64,000 nucleotides of DNA from Ulva prolifera (Eukaryota; Chlorophyta; Ulvophyceae; Ulvales; Ulvaceae): assembly GCA_023078555.1 (NCBI GenBank), contig CM041196.1:6645985-6709984 (forward strand). Reading direction: 5' to 3'. The notes under the pieces were generated by a model. That model saw only the letters and a list, made by a program, of their open reading frames with translations, was not told the origin of the DNA and ran no database searches. The position numbers and the translations under genes are program-made. Shown here piece after piece: positions 49,969 through 61,934 of the stretch; the stretch's first letter is position 1, and each line of letters begins with the position of its first letter.

Positions 49969-52193
49969 TCGCACAGAGTGTAGACGTGGGGGCGCTTGTC
50001 GGAGGTGTGCGCGCGGAGGGTTTCCTTCGCCCAGCCGGAGGCGCACTCGAGGGAGTCGTAGGCGGGCTCGTAGAAGCAGAAGTTGTCGGAGAGCTCGCGG
50101 CGCACGACGGCCTCCTCGATGAACGCCTCCACCGCCTCCTTCGCCTTGCCGCGCTTCGCGCTCACCACCAGCGCGGCGCGCTGCGTGCTGAGCTGGCCGA
50201 AGTGGAAGTATGGCGACAGGCAGGACACCGCCTGCACACCACCCCACGGCGCTCACAGGCACAGCCAAGCAGAGACGGCGTGTGTGTGCAGTGGAGCGGA
50301 CGTGCCAGGGGTTGTGGTCGGTACTGAGTAAATGCTTTGACGAAAGTGGCGGCGATGTGGCATGTGACGGCTGCAGCTGGGTGGCGCTGAATGCATGGCG
50401 CTGAAGGACGGACCGGCCAACATCCCCTCAACAGCTCACAGTATGCCTGCGCAAGATCGTACTCCGTCCGTCCTGTTGCCGTCGGGTGCATGAGAGGGCA
50501 GTAGGAACACGGAGTGTGCTGTGTTCAAAGGTGAACAACGGCAGCCCATGGGGGGCGGCCGGCAGGTATGCTGCCGCGCGAGAGAGAATCCAAGCAGCGC
50601 ACCTTGGGCTTGTTTGGGTTGTTGCGGTCGGTGTTGTAGGCCTTGAGCCGGGCCGTTGCGAAGCCGTCCTTGCCGGAGAGCGCCTCGAGAGCGGCGTCCT
50701 CGCCCGGCGTAAATGTGGTCACCTCCGGCACAGCCTTGCCTGCAGGCCCTCTCGCAGTCACAGCTGCCGGAAGCAAGAGCGAGTGCGCCTAGTGTGCGGA
50801 CTGGCAGCGCAACAGATCGGCAGCACAGCAACTATGATGTTTGCCGTGACCGGCGGTGGGGAGGCGCATTGCTAGGCACTAGCGAGCCTAGATAGCTACC
50901 AACCATATAATCAAGTCTCGGCCCTTGGCTTCATCAACACGGCCGCACATGCGGAGCTACGTAGCCAAGGATACCTATCATGCATTTGAGTGGGAGCGCA
51001 GAAGTGATGTGCATGGACAATTCATCTGTGTAGCAGGTAGAGTGGGGCAGGCAGGCAATGTGAAGGTGTACATCATTTGGTGCTTGGGCTCCGATCTGCC
51101 ATTGCAAGACGTGGCACGAAGACCTGGGCATGGTAGAAGGTGACAGGAGGGCTTGGAGGAGCACCTCGTTCGATGACCTCGGCAATGATCTCATCCCATT
51201 TGATCTCGGGTGCTTCATCATCCCATGCTGGCAGCTCTGGCAGCTCTGGGAACTCTTCCAGGAACGTGGACATCAGCTTATGTATCTTTGGGCGGATCGT
51301 ACGCGCAGCATACTCTCGCTTCTGTGAGGTCTCCCACACCTGCATGCGGTACCGGTGGATCATGCCTGTGGAAGAAGTGCACTGCGCAGAGGATCGCAGC
51401 ACCTGGGTCCAGCGATCGGGTGGATGCACCCCCTAATTGACAAGACTGTTGATTTATGGGCTTTGACGCGCAGCCTGGAGACATGTTTCAGGATCTTTGC
51501 TTGGCTTAGCAGCTGGCAGGGCGTACTGGGATAACGTTGTGGGCATCAACCTCATGCAGAGGGCACTCGATCGCCTTTTGCACATCGGCTCGCCATTTCT
51601 GTGGTAGCCGCAGTGGTGATTGGTCTGTGACAAGCAGAGACGCGTCAAGTTCCTTGACCAGCTCAGGAATGGTTTGCCCTGGGTCGCCGCGGAGGAGGTA
51701 AAATCTTATGTTAGCCTTCTCCAACTTGGGGCAGAGCTCTTTGAGTCCTCGCAGCATGAAGCCAAACTGGCGAGCCCCGGCGTCAAGGAACTCATCCACG
51801 AGATTGAAGCAGACAGACACTTTATGATTTCCTTGCAATGCTTCTTCGGCTGCATGAAGTAGAGCCCAGTTGTCACGCATTCGTTGATCCCTGGACATCC
51901 TGCAAGGCAATAAGATGCGTTCAAGCAGATGCATCAACAGTTCACGAGGATCACATCGGATACAGAGTTCCAATGCGCTTCCATCAGGCTTCATTTGGCA
52001 ATTGCTGCACGTTGATTGTGGGATCTCCACACCAAAGCAATGGCTCAATTGTCAGGAAGGCGCACCAGTACAGCACTGGCCCACTGCCCCTGTCTCCACT
52101 GCTGAGTTCTCTGACCCTTTTTGAGTTCACAAGAGATATTTTAGACGCTTTTGCTGGCCTGTCATCGCCGGTTGATTGGCGCTTCGTGCCCAT
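48203..52193 (-). CDS. PHR2: Class II CPD photolyase
   Basis: Seven minus-strand exons, 52193-52066, 51899-51527, 51339-51165, 50739-50603, 50231-49975, 49130-48884 and 48343-48203, give 485 aa with every phase matching. The enzyme uses FAD and light to split cyclobutane pyrimidine dimers. Conserved class II blocks in order: [157 protein letters not shown] and [16 protein letters not shown]. These include the FAD-binding [11 protein letters not shown] and DGRDPNGY segments. The N-terminus is short and lacks an obvious long organelle leader. The C-terminal exon is very short and follows an intron of 540 bases. The 0.84-kb intron between 49975 and 49130 holds a minisatellite and a G31 tract. 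Confidence 0.95.
49200..49630. repeat. Degenerate purine-rich minisatellite in photolyase intron
   Basis: Short imperfect units built from GGGCAACGA, GGGTGAAGG and GAGGGCGACGA recur for about 0.4 kb. They leave open frames on both strands that are artefacts of the repeat. It lies inside the photolyase intron between 49131 and 49974. Confidence 0.85.
49936..49966. repeat. G31 homopolymer (C31 on the photolyase sense strand) next to a 5' splice site
   Basis: Thirty-one consecutive G on the plus strand lie only eight bases from the photolyase donor at 49974. On the sense strand the intron starts GTGCGATG followed by the C run. Confidence 0.95.
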
Positions 52194-53282
52194 CTTGCCC
52201 GAATTGACTTCAGCTCCTCGCTTCCGACGTTCCAGAGGTTGCGAGGAGTCAAGAGTTGACAGCCTTGTAATAGCAGACTGCTTGAAGACAATAGGATCTA
52301 CAAGATGAGCCCGCGCGAGGCCTGTGTAAGCCTCAGTCCAACACAGCCATGTACGTCGCATGCGCAGATCCTGCTAATCCAAATACACCATTTACTGTCG
52401 CCGCCACTTCCAAGATACGTTCATCGTGTTCACACACATTCTACATCAAGACAGACGTTGCAAGTCCCGTCGAAGCCACACTGCAGTTGTGTGTCAGAAG
52501 AATACGCTCTTGTGGCTCAACGGCATGGCGAATTGCACGTGAGCGGAACATGCGTACTTGTGGCTGAAATGGGCACGCGACCGCAAACCCAGCTACCCGT
52601 GACACGACTTCCCTGACGCATCAACAGGTTGCATTGTGGCCATCTCGTTGATTGCCACGGTGGCCAGGCCCCGCAGCAGAAGCTTTCCGGAGCATTGGCT
52701 TTCTGATACACTGTGCCCAGTGTGATATGGATTCATGCTGACCTGATGAAGAGACAAAGCGTGAGAAGCTGGACAATGCAGTACTTCCTGCAGCCTTCAC
52801 CCTTGACTCGGGGGTTCCAAACAAATTCATTTGATGAGAAATTTAATCAATGCAGCACAGTTAAATGTATGGATCGCCCAGCCAGGTGCCCATATGGCGT
52901 GACTGATTCACTGCGGCAACATCGAGAGCAGTGCTGGTTCAGCTCCTCGTACCAGCGACACTTGTGAGCACCAACATCAGCAAAACCCTTCACTGCCCTT
53001 TGCTCGAAGTAATGCCCGTCGACAGAGTTGTATTGACACAGATGCCCAACATGGGACGTCAATTCAACTTAAGCACAACGTATGTGGAGGCTGCAAGGCG
53101 TGGGGCGCTGCACGATGACACCATCACAGCAAATGCATGGCTCCATCTGCAGATGAAAATTCTGGCATGCGCGGAAGCACCACAGAATAGTTTCGCAAGT
53201 CAGAAAGTACATCCCGCCCAGCCAATTGTGGTTAACCACACACACACATGTACACACACATGTACACATGTGTACATGTGTG

Positions 53283-53392
53283 CACACGGCATATGTGGTC
53301 CCGTTAATTCGGAGTTGTCAATGTCCTAGGAGCCGTATCCTGAAAGCTTTCAGGATACGGCTCAGTAAATTTAAGGTTACTTTACTTTACAC
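53283..53392 (+). repeat. Dispersed MITE-like repeat copy 2, containing a 34-bp palindrome
   Basis: It shares CCGTTAATTCGGA, TTGTCAATGTCC and CAGGATACGGCTCAGTAAA with the SPT16-intron copy. Here an extra half (GAGCCGTATCCTGAAAG) precedes the shared CTTTCAGGATACGGCTC, making a perfect inverted repeat at 53330-53363 with 17-bp arms and no spacer. Confidence 0.8.
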
Positions 53393-54559
53393 TGCCAGGT
53401 ACGCTACAGCATTGATGATGTGGCCAATGAATGAACTGCCCATGGCCATATGCATGGGCACAGGCGCTGCACGCCCCAGAGGCACAGGCGCTGCAGCGCT
53501 GCACGCCCCAGAGGCCCTCAAGGAGATCATGGGGAGCACACTGTGGCAATTGTTATAACTATATATAATTAATCAATTGTACACATGTTCTGCTTGCTGC
53601 TTTCGCAGTCGTGCTTGCCTCGCCGCCGTTATTCTGCAAGAACAATTGTAATACTGTGGCCATGCATGCACCACATGCCCTTGCGCTGTTCGCTCTTCCT
53701 GCGGCGCTGCCTGCTTTGCCAGGCTTCGTGGGACCACGTTGTTGCACACACCACCTGACGCATGCTGCTGTACATAGTATACGTATATACTATGGGTCTA
53801 TGTCGCTGCGGTGCTGCAGTCAACTTGTAAACGATTGCCCCACTGACCCGCCACCCTGCTGCGGCCTTTGGCTTGAGTTGGTCGAATCTTCAAAACAGTT
53901 ACATAATATAGCTTATATAGCTCATATAGCTCATATAGCTTATAAGGCCAACACCCATGTTCGTGGAGCTGCAAGTAAATTTGGGGTGCCTGCTTTGGGG
54001 CTTCACATGGTGCTATAGCTACACAGGGTGAGGTGCATCTCACATGCATGGTGCTGTGCATGGCAGCAGTGGACATCAGTTGCCAGGCAAGCAATGTGTT
54101 TGCCTTCCCCGATCCCCGATCGAGTCACCTCATGATCTGAGGACTCAGTGAGGCAAGTGCGCTCAGTGACTCGGAGGGTAGTCATACAACTAGATCTGGA
54201 GGCAGCCTGCATGAATACAGGCACCCATGAATGAATTCATGATGGCACCATCATGCTTTTGCAATTGATTATTGTTCAAGCTCATATATATATCGGTTCA
54301 AGCTAGCTTATAAGGTGTCAGCTCAACTCCAATTGTTCCGCGACTCGGAGGCCTCCGCCAGGAGCGTGTCGCGAAAGCGCCCTGATGTCACATCGATATC
54401 GCATTGAGCTTCAGCTAGTTGTAATCGATATCGACGTGGCAGCGCGCGCCATGAGTAAGTGGCGGCGACGGGCCTTGCCCGCGATTGACGCGCCCGGGCG
54501 GTCGGGGCCCGGCCCGGATCCGGAGATATGCATGCCGCCGCCCGCGACTGCCAATCTTC

Positions 54560-55465
54560 ACATATGAATGCATACTCTGGCGCACTGTGAGCGGCAGTTT
54601 TACTGAGCTCTAGAATCCCAATCATGCATGATCTTGCTGCCGCTCGTGGCGAACACCACATGCATAGCTACGTGCTCCATAGCCAACACCCGTGGCTGTG
54701 CGGCGTTTGTCGTAGTACTGCACGTACTAAGCGGTGTGCGCCTCGTACGTAATCCGACTATTGGCCCCGCGTGACTCCGTGCGGCCTCTTCGAGGAGCTC
54801 GTTGTACCATGTCCGTCGAATCCGGCACGCGTGCCTCACCGACCTCAAGCACACAGCATGAAACGATATACAAACAGCGCAGGAAGAGTGCTCAATATCG
54901 TTCCCATAGCCCTGACCTTGAGCTTGATCTGTAGCACTTCGCACCTGTTCAAGTTTGCCCGGCAATATCGATATCTATCACGCCCTTCGACTTCGACGAC
55001 AGTATCAACGCTACAAGCAAGTCATCATGATCGGGTATGTCAAAGGCTCTCCAAAGGATTGCACATGTGATGTTTGGGATTGGAGTGCCTGTACACTGTT
55101 CGCAAGGCGAGGTACAGCTCTGTTTCGCTTGCGGAGGGCACGGTGATGCGAACCCCACCCAAAGCTTACATCGCCATTTTGGCCTAGGCCTGCGGACATC
55201 GCATTGCTGTTAACGGCTAGCGTGTTTGCTTTTGAGTTGTGGTGCCGTGGCGTCAGAAGCTATAGCGCAACTCGAAGCTATACGTATACCCGATCAACCG
55301 CGGCGTGCTTCTGCACACTTCGGATCCTGCCAGGTCGACATCGTTCCTACTAGTAGTGATCATGAGTCTTGTTTCGTGACTTCGCGGGTTTGGTGTACAT
55401 GTCTCGGGATTCAACGCCGTGGCTGAGTCCCGAACCGGCAGTGGCACTGGCAGCTACATCGACAT
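54560..55465 (+). repeat. Direct duplication, copy A (distal part)
   Basis: This stretch aligns by eye with 62965-63850 in the same orientation. Shared strings include ATGCATAGCTAC, CTCCATAGCC, CACCGACCTCAAGCAC (CGCC in the other copy), CAGGAAGAG, TGTTCAAGTTTGCCCGGCA, TACAAGCAAG and CATCATGATCGGGTATGTC. Substitutions and small indels are frequent, so the copies are old. An open frame starting ATGTCCG, with ASPTSSTQH, is partly kept in both copies. Confidence 0.8.
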
Positions 55466-55774
55466 ACATATGGTATCAAGTTGTAGGTCTGCATTGCCGC
55501 TGTGTTACATTTACACTACCATGTCGGCCTACTGTTAAGTGTTGATGTGGCTGAGTGCACATACCTGCCAGCTGCAGTGTTAGCAGCCCGTGCGATCAGT
55601 CGTGAGGCAAATCTGCCATCGAGCACGTCAGCAGCGCCATGCTGTCGCTGCCTCGGGCACCAGATGACGTGCTTCCAGGTTCGGCTGGGCGTCACGAGGG
55701 TCGGCATCTTGGCATACGGTACTGCGGAGTTTTGTTTTTAATCAAATTGCACTAATAAGCTTTTACGCTGAAGG

Positions 55775-58700
55775 ATGTACACGTGCTTGCAAGCCTGCGG
55801 GCCCACCCCTGCACTTCTGAAATTCAGTGCTTGCCATTTGCTGCTACAGCCGCACGTGCGATCGCGATATCTGCACCCACCTCTCGAACTCGCGTGCAGA
55901 TCATGGTTCTGGAAGGCGAGCTTCGCGGCGCAGTGCGTCGCTGCGTCAGCAGTCCGAGACTGCCCACAAGCTGGAGACGGTGCTGACGCATGCGCAGCAG
56001 CTGACAAGCTCGCACGCGAGGGGCTTGGGGTGGACGCCGCCATCGCGACCACGGCGTGGAACCTGCCAGCCTTGCCCGCCAGCGCCAAGGCGGTCGTGGC
56101 CAGGGGTCTCGCAGCACCAGTCGACACCCGCCGCCGCGCAGTCTTCGCGCTCAAGGCGGCCTGTGTCGCAACCGCACATGCATGTGCCCCACAGTCGGAG
56201 ACACTTGCCTGCATTTCGAAAGGTGACTTCATGGCAGAGACCTCGACAGAGACACGCGGCTCCCCCGGATCCACCGCCGCCGCATCGACCGGGTCACGGG
56301 CCCGGGCGTGCTACTGCCCATGCATGTGTCTGGTGCGGGCGCCCAAGCCAGCCCCACCGAAGGACAACGCCACGCCGCAGGCTGGACACGCCGTGCTCAT
56401 GCTGACAGCCCTGATCGCCGCCACCAACGCCACTGCCCCCACCGCCGCCCGGACCAAATCAAGTGTGTGCCCTGTCTCAAAGGCCAAGCTTCCACAGCCA
56501 GCTTGCCTCGATTCAGACCCTCCTGTGGCCACCGATGACCGGGAGCCGGCGTCTTCAGCGTGCACGCCCCGCTCAGTGGATGCCTCCCCTGCGCCGAGCC
56601 CAAACCCGAGTTCGTCCGCGGGGCCGCCCACACCAGAGCTACAGCTGGAACGGGGCACTGCCCCGCCGCAGACGCTGCCGATCCCAGCCCCGATGACCCT
56701 CGGGACCGACTTCGATGCCGGCCCCTACGCCGAAATATTCGAAATGAAGATACCGGCTCCAGTGCGTACCCACCCAGCCCCGTCTGGGGCCGAGCCCGTG
56801 GCGCCGATGTCTCCAGCCGCATTGCCAACAGTACCAACGCCGACGGCCCCCTCCCGGGCAATCCAACCCCAGGCGGCCCAGACCACCTCCCCAGCATTCC
56901 AATCCCAGGCAACCCAGACCTCCTCCCCGGCAGTCCATTCTCAAGCAGCCCAGACCGCCATGGCCGATGCTCCAGCGGCCACGCTCCCGGCACCCGAGGC
57001 TGCTGCAGCAGCACCCCCGATGCCATCTGCACTGCCTGGCTCCAAGTCCAAGGGAGCACCGGCTTCAGCTCCCCCACCGCCGGCCCCGCCACTGCCTGGC
57101 TCCGAGTCCAAGCCAGCCCTGGCTACTGCTCCCCCGCCACTGGCACCGCCACTGCCTGGCTCCAAGTCCAAGGGGCCCCCAGCTTCTGCTCCCCCACCGC
57201 CGGCCCCGCCACCGCCTGGCTCCAAGTCCAAGAAAGCCGCGGCTCCTGCTCCCGCGCCGCCACCGCCGCCTGGCTCCAAGTGCAAAAACGCCGCGGCTCC
57301 TGCTCCCCCACCACCGCCACCGGGATCCAAGCGCAAGGCCCCAAACCCGCCACCAGGGCCATCTTCAAAGGGTGCTTCCGGGGCAGTGCCTCCCGCTCCA
57401 GCATCTCCTACAGCCGCAGCCCCTCCGCCACTCCTGCCGATCGGCGTGCAGCCGGTCACCGCCACCATCTCAGTTATCGAGCCGGACACCCCTCTCCGCG
57501 TGCAGCTGCAAGTGGCCGAAGGGTGCCCTGTCCGCCTCATCATTCAGCCACAGCCTGCCCGTGTGGCGCTTACGCTTGTGTGCAATGACGGACGTAAGCT
57601 GACAAAGCGTCAGATTTCGATTGACAGGCGACCGGAGAGCGCGAAGAGTGAATCATGTGAGGTCGTCCCATACGACCCAAACAGCAATATGATCTCGCAG
57701 GCGGCGAGGTGTGCATGCCATCCCCCCCCCCCCCCCCCCCACTACATCTAGAAATCTGCAGCTGCATTCTTTCCAGGGCCTGCTTTGATACACGCATACG
57801 TCAGTGCTGTGGCTGCGTGTGCGAAAGCTGAAGCTGTGTGCAGTGCAACGTAGGCTGCCCGGTCTCATACGCAAATACAAACCGGTTTGTCGGTCGTGTG
57901 CTTGTTGAAGTGCCCTGCTTGACACGAGGTGATTGCCAACTCAGCAGCCGCCATGAGTTCAGGTTGTATGTCGCGCCGGCGGAGCAGCCTGTGGAGCGCG
58001 CCACAAAAGAAAAAACTGCACAGCCGGACGCTCTGCTGGAGCTCGAAGGCAAGCGCAAGCAGAACCTCGGTATCCTGCTGAGCACCCTCAAGCGGGCCGG
58101 CATCGAGGTAGCCAAGGCGATCGCTAGAATCCTGCAGCACGACACGCGCTCTCTGAGTCCGGACATCCTGGCCGAGTTCCGCCGGCAGCTGCCGGACCCG
58201 TTGAAGCCCGAGACGGCAGAGTTCACCGCCGCCCTGGCGCAACACGGCCTGCCCAAGCTGCTGACAATGCTGGACACCGGCGACCGGCGCCTGTTTGCCC
58301 GCATGGTGGCGGAGCCGGCGCTGCAGGACTGCATGCATGTCCTGGAGTACCATGGCAACTTCAGCCACACGCTCAAGGTCGCGCAGGTAATCACCCCCAC
58401 GCCCCCACCACTGCCCCTTTGCTTGCCGTGGCATATTTGACTTGTGCGTGAGTGCGCCGGTGTGCAAGTTCTAACACCATCGGCGTGCATGCAGGATCGG
58501 TGTGAGCGGTTGGAGAGCATCTGCGCCGAGGCGATGGCGTGCAGGCTGCTGCCTAGATTTATTGGCTGGGTGGCATCTCTGCATAGCTGTATTGCGCGAC
58601 AGAACAACGCGAATGCTCCTCTGGCTGTGTCGCTGACCATCGACGAGAGGATGGACGCGGTCATGCAATCGCGCCCCCTTGCGGACGTCGGCAACAACGT

Positions 58701-59386
58701 CACGCTCACTCACATCCACGTCGCATCGTGCGGCCCCCACTCTTCCACTTGCTGGTGCCCACCTGCAATGCTGCACTGTGGGGCATACGGCATTGACAGC
58801 TACGTCTAGATCAGTATTGCATATGCCTTGCATTTGCCGTCGCTGATACAGCATGAACATAGTTTGCTCTGCACACAGCCTGGCCGGCTTGCATGGCCAT
58901 ATGGTGAAAGGCTCATGTGCTGATGGCTTGTTTGGCGTGTGCAGGACGGAGGTGGCGGGGCTGAGCTGCACAGCCGGACTCAAAAACAGCATCCCAACCT
59001 TGGTTGCCAACAAGGAGGCCACTCTGTCTGAGCTCAAAACAGAGATAGATCACCTCGAGGACGGCCTGGACCACGTGAAGGCCCTGCTGGAGGTGTCGAT
59101 CAGTGCAGCCGGAGGCGTGGAGCGGCTCCCCAGCGGCACTGCCGACATGCACCGATTCACTGTGCATGCAGCCAGCGAGATCGAGGCGCTGCGCACAAGG
59201 GAGTGTGCCCTTCCGGCCATGATCACACGCATGCTGCAGCGGTACAGCCAGAAAGTGCCGAAGGACCTCCTCAGCATGCCAGCACCCTTCTGCAAAGGCG
59301 CTGCAACCATCGCCCTGAGGCTGGATGCTGCATCGAAGGACCGCAAGGGCATTGAGGCCCTCAAAGCAGCTCTGCGGGAAGGATGA
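55775..59386 (+). CDS. Formin (FH1-FH2 actin nucleator), divergent
   Basis: Four exons, 55775-57708, 57963-58386, 58495-58727 and 58945-59386, give 1010 aa with matching phases. Formins nucleate and processively elongate actin filaments. The FH1-like region (about residues 410-545) has repeated modules of PPPPAPPLPGSKSK type, at least seven proline tracts that would bind profilin-actin. FH2 begins at LLELEGKRKQNLGILLSTLK, the family K-R-N-x-G-I-L-L-S-x-L-K helix, then LSPDILAEFRRQLPDPLKPE, RLFARMVAEPALQDCMHVLE, and later DRCERLESICAEAMACRLLP and AGLKNSIPTLVANKEATLSE with a long coiled C-terminal helix. The usual lasso (LHWxxV...TVW) before the knob was not found, and the LALGNYLN motif is replaced (GWVASLHS). 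The N-terminal 150 residues are Cys-rich, so the true start may be a later ATG such as 56231. Confidence 0.83.
57722..57740 (+). repeat. Poly-C tract just inside a formin intron
   Basis: About 18-19 C begin 13 bases after the donor AG|GTGTGC at 57709. Confidence 0.85.
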
Positions 59387-59834
59387 TGACTCCAAGGCTG
59401 AGAAACAAGTAGCGAGTTTATCAAGGCGGCTATGAAAAATGACAAGAGTTCGAGTAGATGTAGTCTTGAGTGATTCGATTCGATTGAATGGAATGGAGGT
59501 GTTGACATGAAGAGGTTGCCGTGTAACATCTTGCTTCAAAGCTGATATCCTGCTCCAGTGGAAGCCACCTGCTGTCTCTGGTGGGTTGTTTTCCATAGGA
59601 AGCAGCATGGGGAATGGTGCAAGTCAGTGTTTGCCGCACAATGTTCTACCTCTGAGCTGTAGTGTAAGTGCATTGCTGCAGCAGCTCAGCAGCGGCCAGC
59701 ATGCGGCATGGCTCGCAGTACACAGGCTCACCTTGCTTTCTTTTGGATTGTATCACACCTAACTGTGTGATTTCTTCCATGTTTTTTCGGTTGCATACAG
59801 CAGAGCCTGTCACTGCCACGCACACTAAGTCTGG

Positions 59835-60335
59835 ACATCGTGCAAGGCAACGAGATGCTTTCAAGGGACTACAAAATCCATTCAATTGTGTGATGTAGAT
59901 ATACAGATCTGATGTGGCACGAACAGATGTCTTTGGCAGATGCTGCATGTCTTCTGTGGCCTCTACCGGACACTGACGACGGGCGCTCAGTGCCAGTCAG
60001 ACGCACCAGCGTAGACTGGCTCACTGCCATTGATGCCGTCGTTAAGTGCTCCTCGACTTGTCATGAGCGCTTGATTCGCGCTTTGCGCTCATTTTGCCGG
60101 AATTGGCTTCAGCCGTAGCTCCTTGCTTCCGACGCTCTGGTGACGATGAAGAGTCAAGAGTCTAAGCCCTTGTAATAAAATCGCTTGAAATATGAAGAAG
60201 ATGGAAGGATTAGTATCGATAGGAGCTCGTCCGAGGCCTGTGCAAGCCTCAGTCCACCACCGCCATGCGAAGCGCATATCCTGCGAAGCGAAGTACAACG
60301 CTGACCGTCGCTACCACCTCCAGGTTAATATCACG
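59835..60335 (-). pseudogene. Broken duplicate of the photolyase 5' end
   Basis: The minus strand matches the photolyase promoter, first exon and start of exon 2 (about 51890-52400). Shared strings include CCTGTG(C/T)AAGCCTCAGTCCA, TTGGCTTCAG against TTGACTTCAG, CTTCCGACG, GAGTCAAGAGT and CTGGACATC(C/G)TGCAAGGCAA. A start codon equivalent to 52193 is kept near 60098, with a partly similar reading (first residues M-S-A-K-R against M-G-T-K-R in the gene), but a stop codon follows within about 17 codons and similarity ends just inside the exon-2 equivalent. It cannot encode photolyase. Confidence 0.78.
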
Positions 60336-61416
60336 TCTAGATACTGTACATAATGAATGATTCTGGAGAAACACAGCACAAGAATGCCTCTCGAAAAGGC
60401 CAAAGAAGGCTCTGACAATCGTGCAGTGGGCAGTGTTTTACGACATCTGGTAAGCGTCCTTGTACGTGGAAGCACGCTCACATAAGGGAGAGAAATAGCA
60501 TGAATGAGATCTCCAGGCTGGGCGATGCGTTATTTCCTGTAGTCGTGGGCCTCGGCTCGGGAATGTCAAGCACATATTCTCAATGCAAGACAGTCTGATC
60601 GATGACCAGGTAGCCATGGTCTGGCTGATTCCCAGCTGCAGCCTCGAGGGCAGTGCTGAAACAGCACATCAAACCAGCCACAGCAATTCAAACAAACCCA
60701 CGCTGGAATGCCCTTGCAACACCGGTCTATGCGAATATTTGTCTTAAACAGGTTCCAAACTTAAAGGACTGTATACGTATACACTCTACGTAGAGCTCTA
60801 CGTACGCGTACAGGCTTTGTATAAACATGCGGTATGCAGAGCATGAGTCCTCTGCATATAGGCAGAAGACCAATGACATGATGGCCGCCTCCCTCACTGT
60901 TGTTGGCCTGCTTCAGGGCAGACCAGGCCTGGTCCGGACGTCCACGTGTACATGGACAGTTGCGTGGGCATTCCTGTAGCAACGGCTCGATGCCCGGCCT
61001 CTGCCCTTTGTCACTACATGGACAGTTGTGTCGATTTCAGGCACTTCAGAACATGGCCACCATGCATGCATGTATAAATGAAACGTACTGCTCTGCTCGT
61101 GACACGTGACACGTGATACGTGGTACGTACGCTGTGCCTAGGCTGCATGTAGCTGCAGCTGCATGCATGAACGCATGGGGCCCGGCACAGTCGGGCCGAC
61201 TGGAACTCCAGGAACTGGGGTGCACAAACACGCGAGTGGATCTGCGGTCTGATTTGAGAAATCAATCACATATTGCACTGCCTGACGCATTACGACCGGC
61301 GTCCCGAGCTTGCATTGTGCATGCCTCATCACGCCTGCGCCACCCAGCTCCCACAACGTGCATGCATGCATGTGGGCAACAGTGGACCCTCCTGCGACTG
61401 CATCGGGTGTAGCAGC

Positions 61417-61454
61417 CTACGTATACGTATACGTATACGTATACGTATACGTAG
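61417..61454. repeat. TACGTA-type palindromic microsatellite
   Basis: Six tandem copies of ACGTAT, bounded by CCTACG and CGTAGG, form a self-complementary tract. Confidence 0.9.
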
Positions 61455-61934
61455 GTGATGTACATCACTGCCACACCTGTGGGACTGGGCCATGCATGTG
61501 GCACCGTGTACACACGTAGCCACCATGGCGCCGTCCCCCCACCCCCATTGAAGTGGCGACAGCAAGCAGAGACACACCTCAGGCACCTCTACACACGCCC
61601 GCACGGACATTCTGGAGCGCAAGAACAACTCAGCCCAGGTCGGACACCAAGCGCTGCGCAGGCGATGCATATGGCTGGTCTGGGCTGGAGCTCCTCGAGG
61701 TGGCACGATCGACTGCAACGCACATTGGCATGCGCGGCCAGGGCGGGGCGACTCGGAGCATGGCAGCTGCCAAAGCCATGGCATTCATCAGGGCGTATTG
61801 CATGCTCTTGCTGGTCATCACTGGAAGGCGTGCTGGCTGCATGCCGCACATGGAGTGGGTGCGAGCAGAAGCATACATCAGCTGACACATCAGCTAGTTT
61901 CTACGTATACGTAGATGCTGATATGGATAGATGG

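Larger units (their letters stand above)
52194..55774. other. Repeat-bearing intergenic region between photolyase and formin
   Basis: No gene is recognised with confidence. A plus-strand frame at 52349-52567 (CADPANPNTPFTVAATSKI) and one at 52931-53220 look superficially protein-like, but neither joins to a family. Contents that can be supported: the dispersed repeat and palindrome at 53283-53390, ACACATGT-type dinucleotide-like repeats at 53235-53290, a duplicated GGCACAGGCGCTGCA element at 53458-53515, AT-rich runs near 53560 and 53910-53945, and the first copy of a large direct duplication. Confidence 0.5.
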
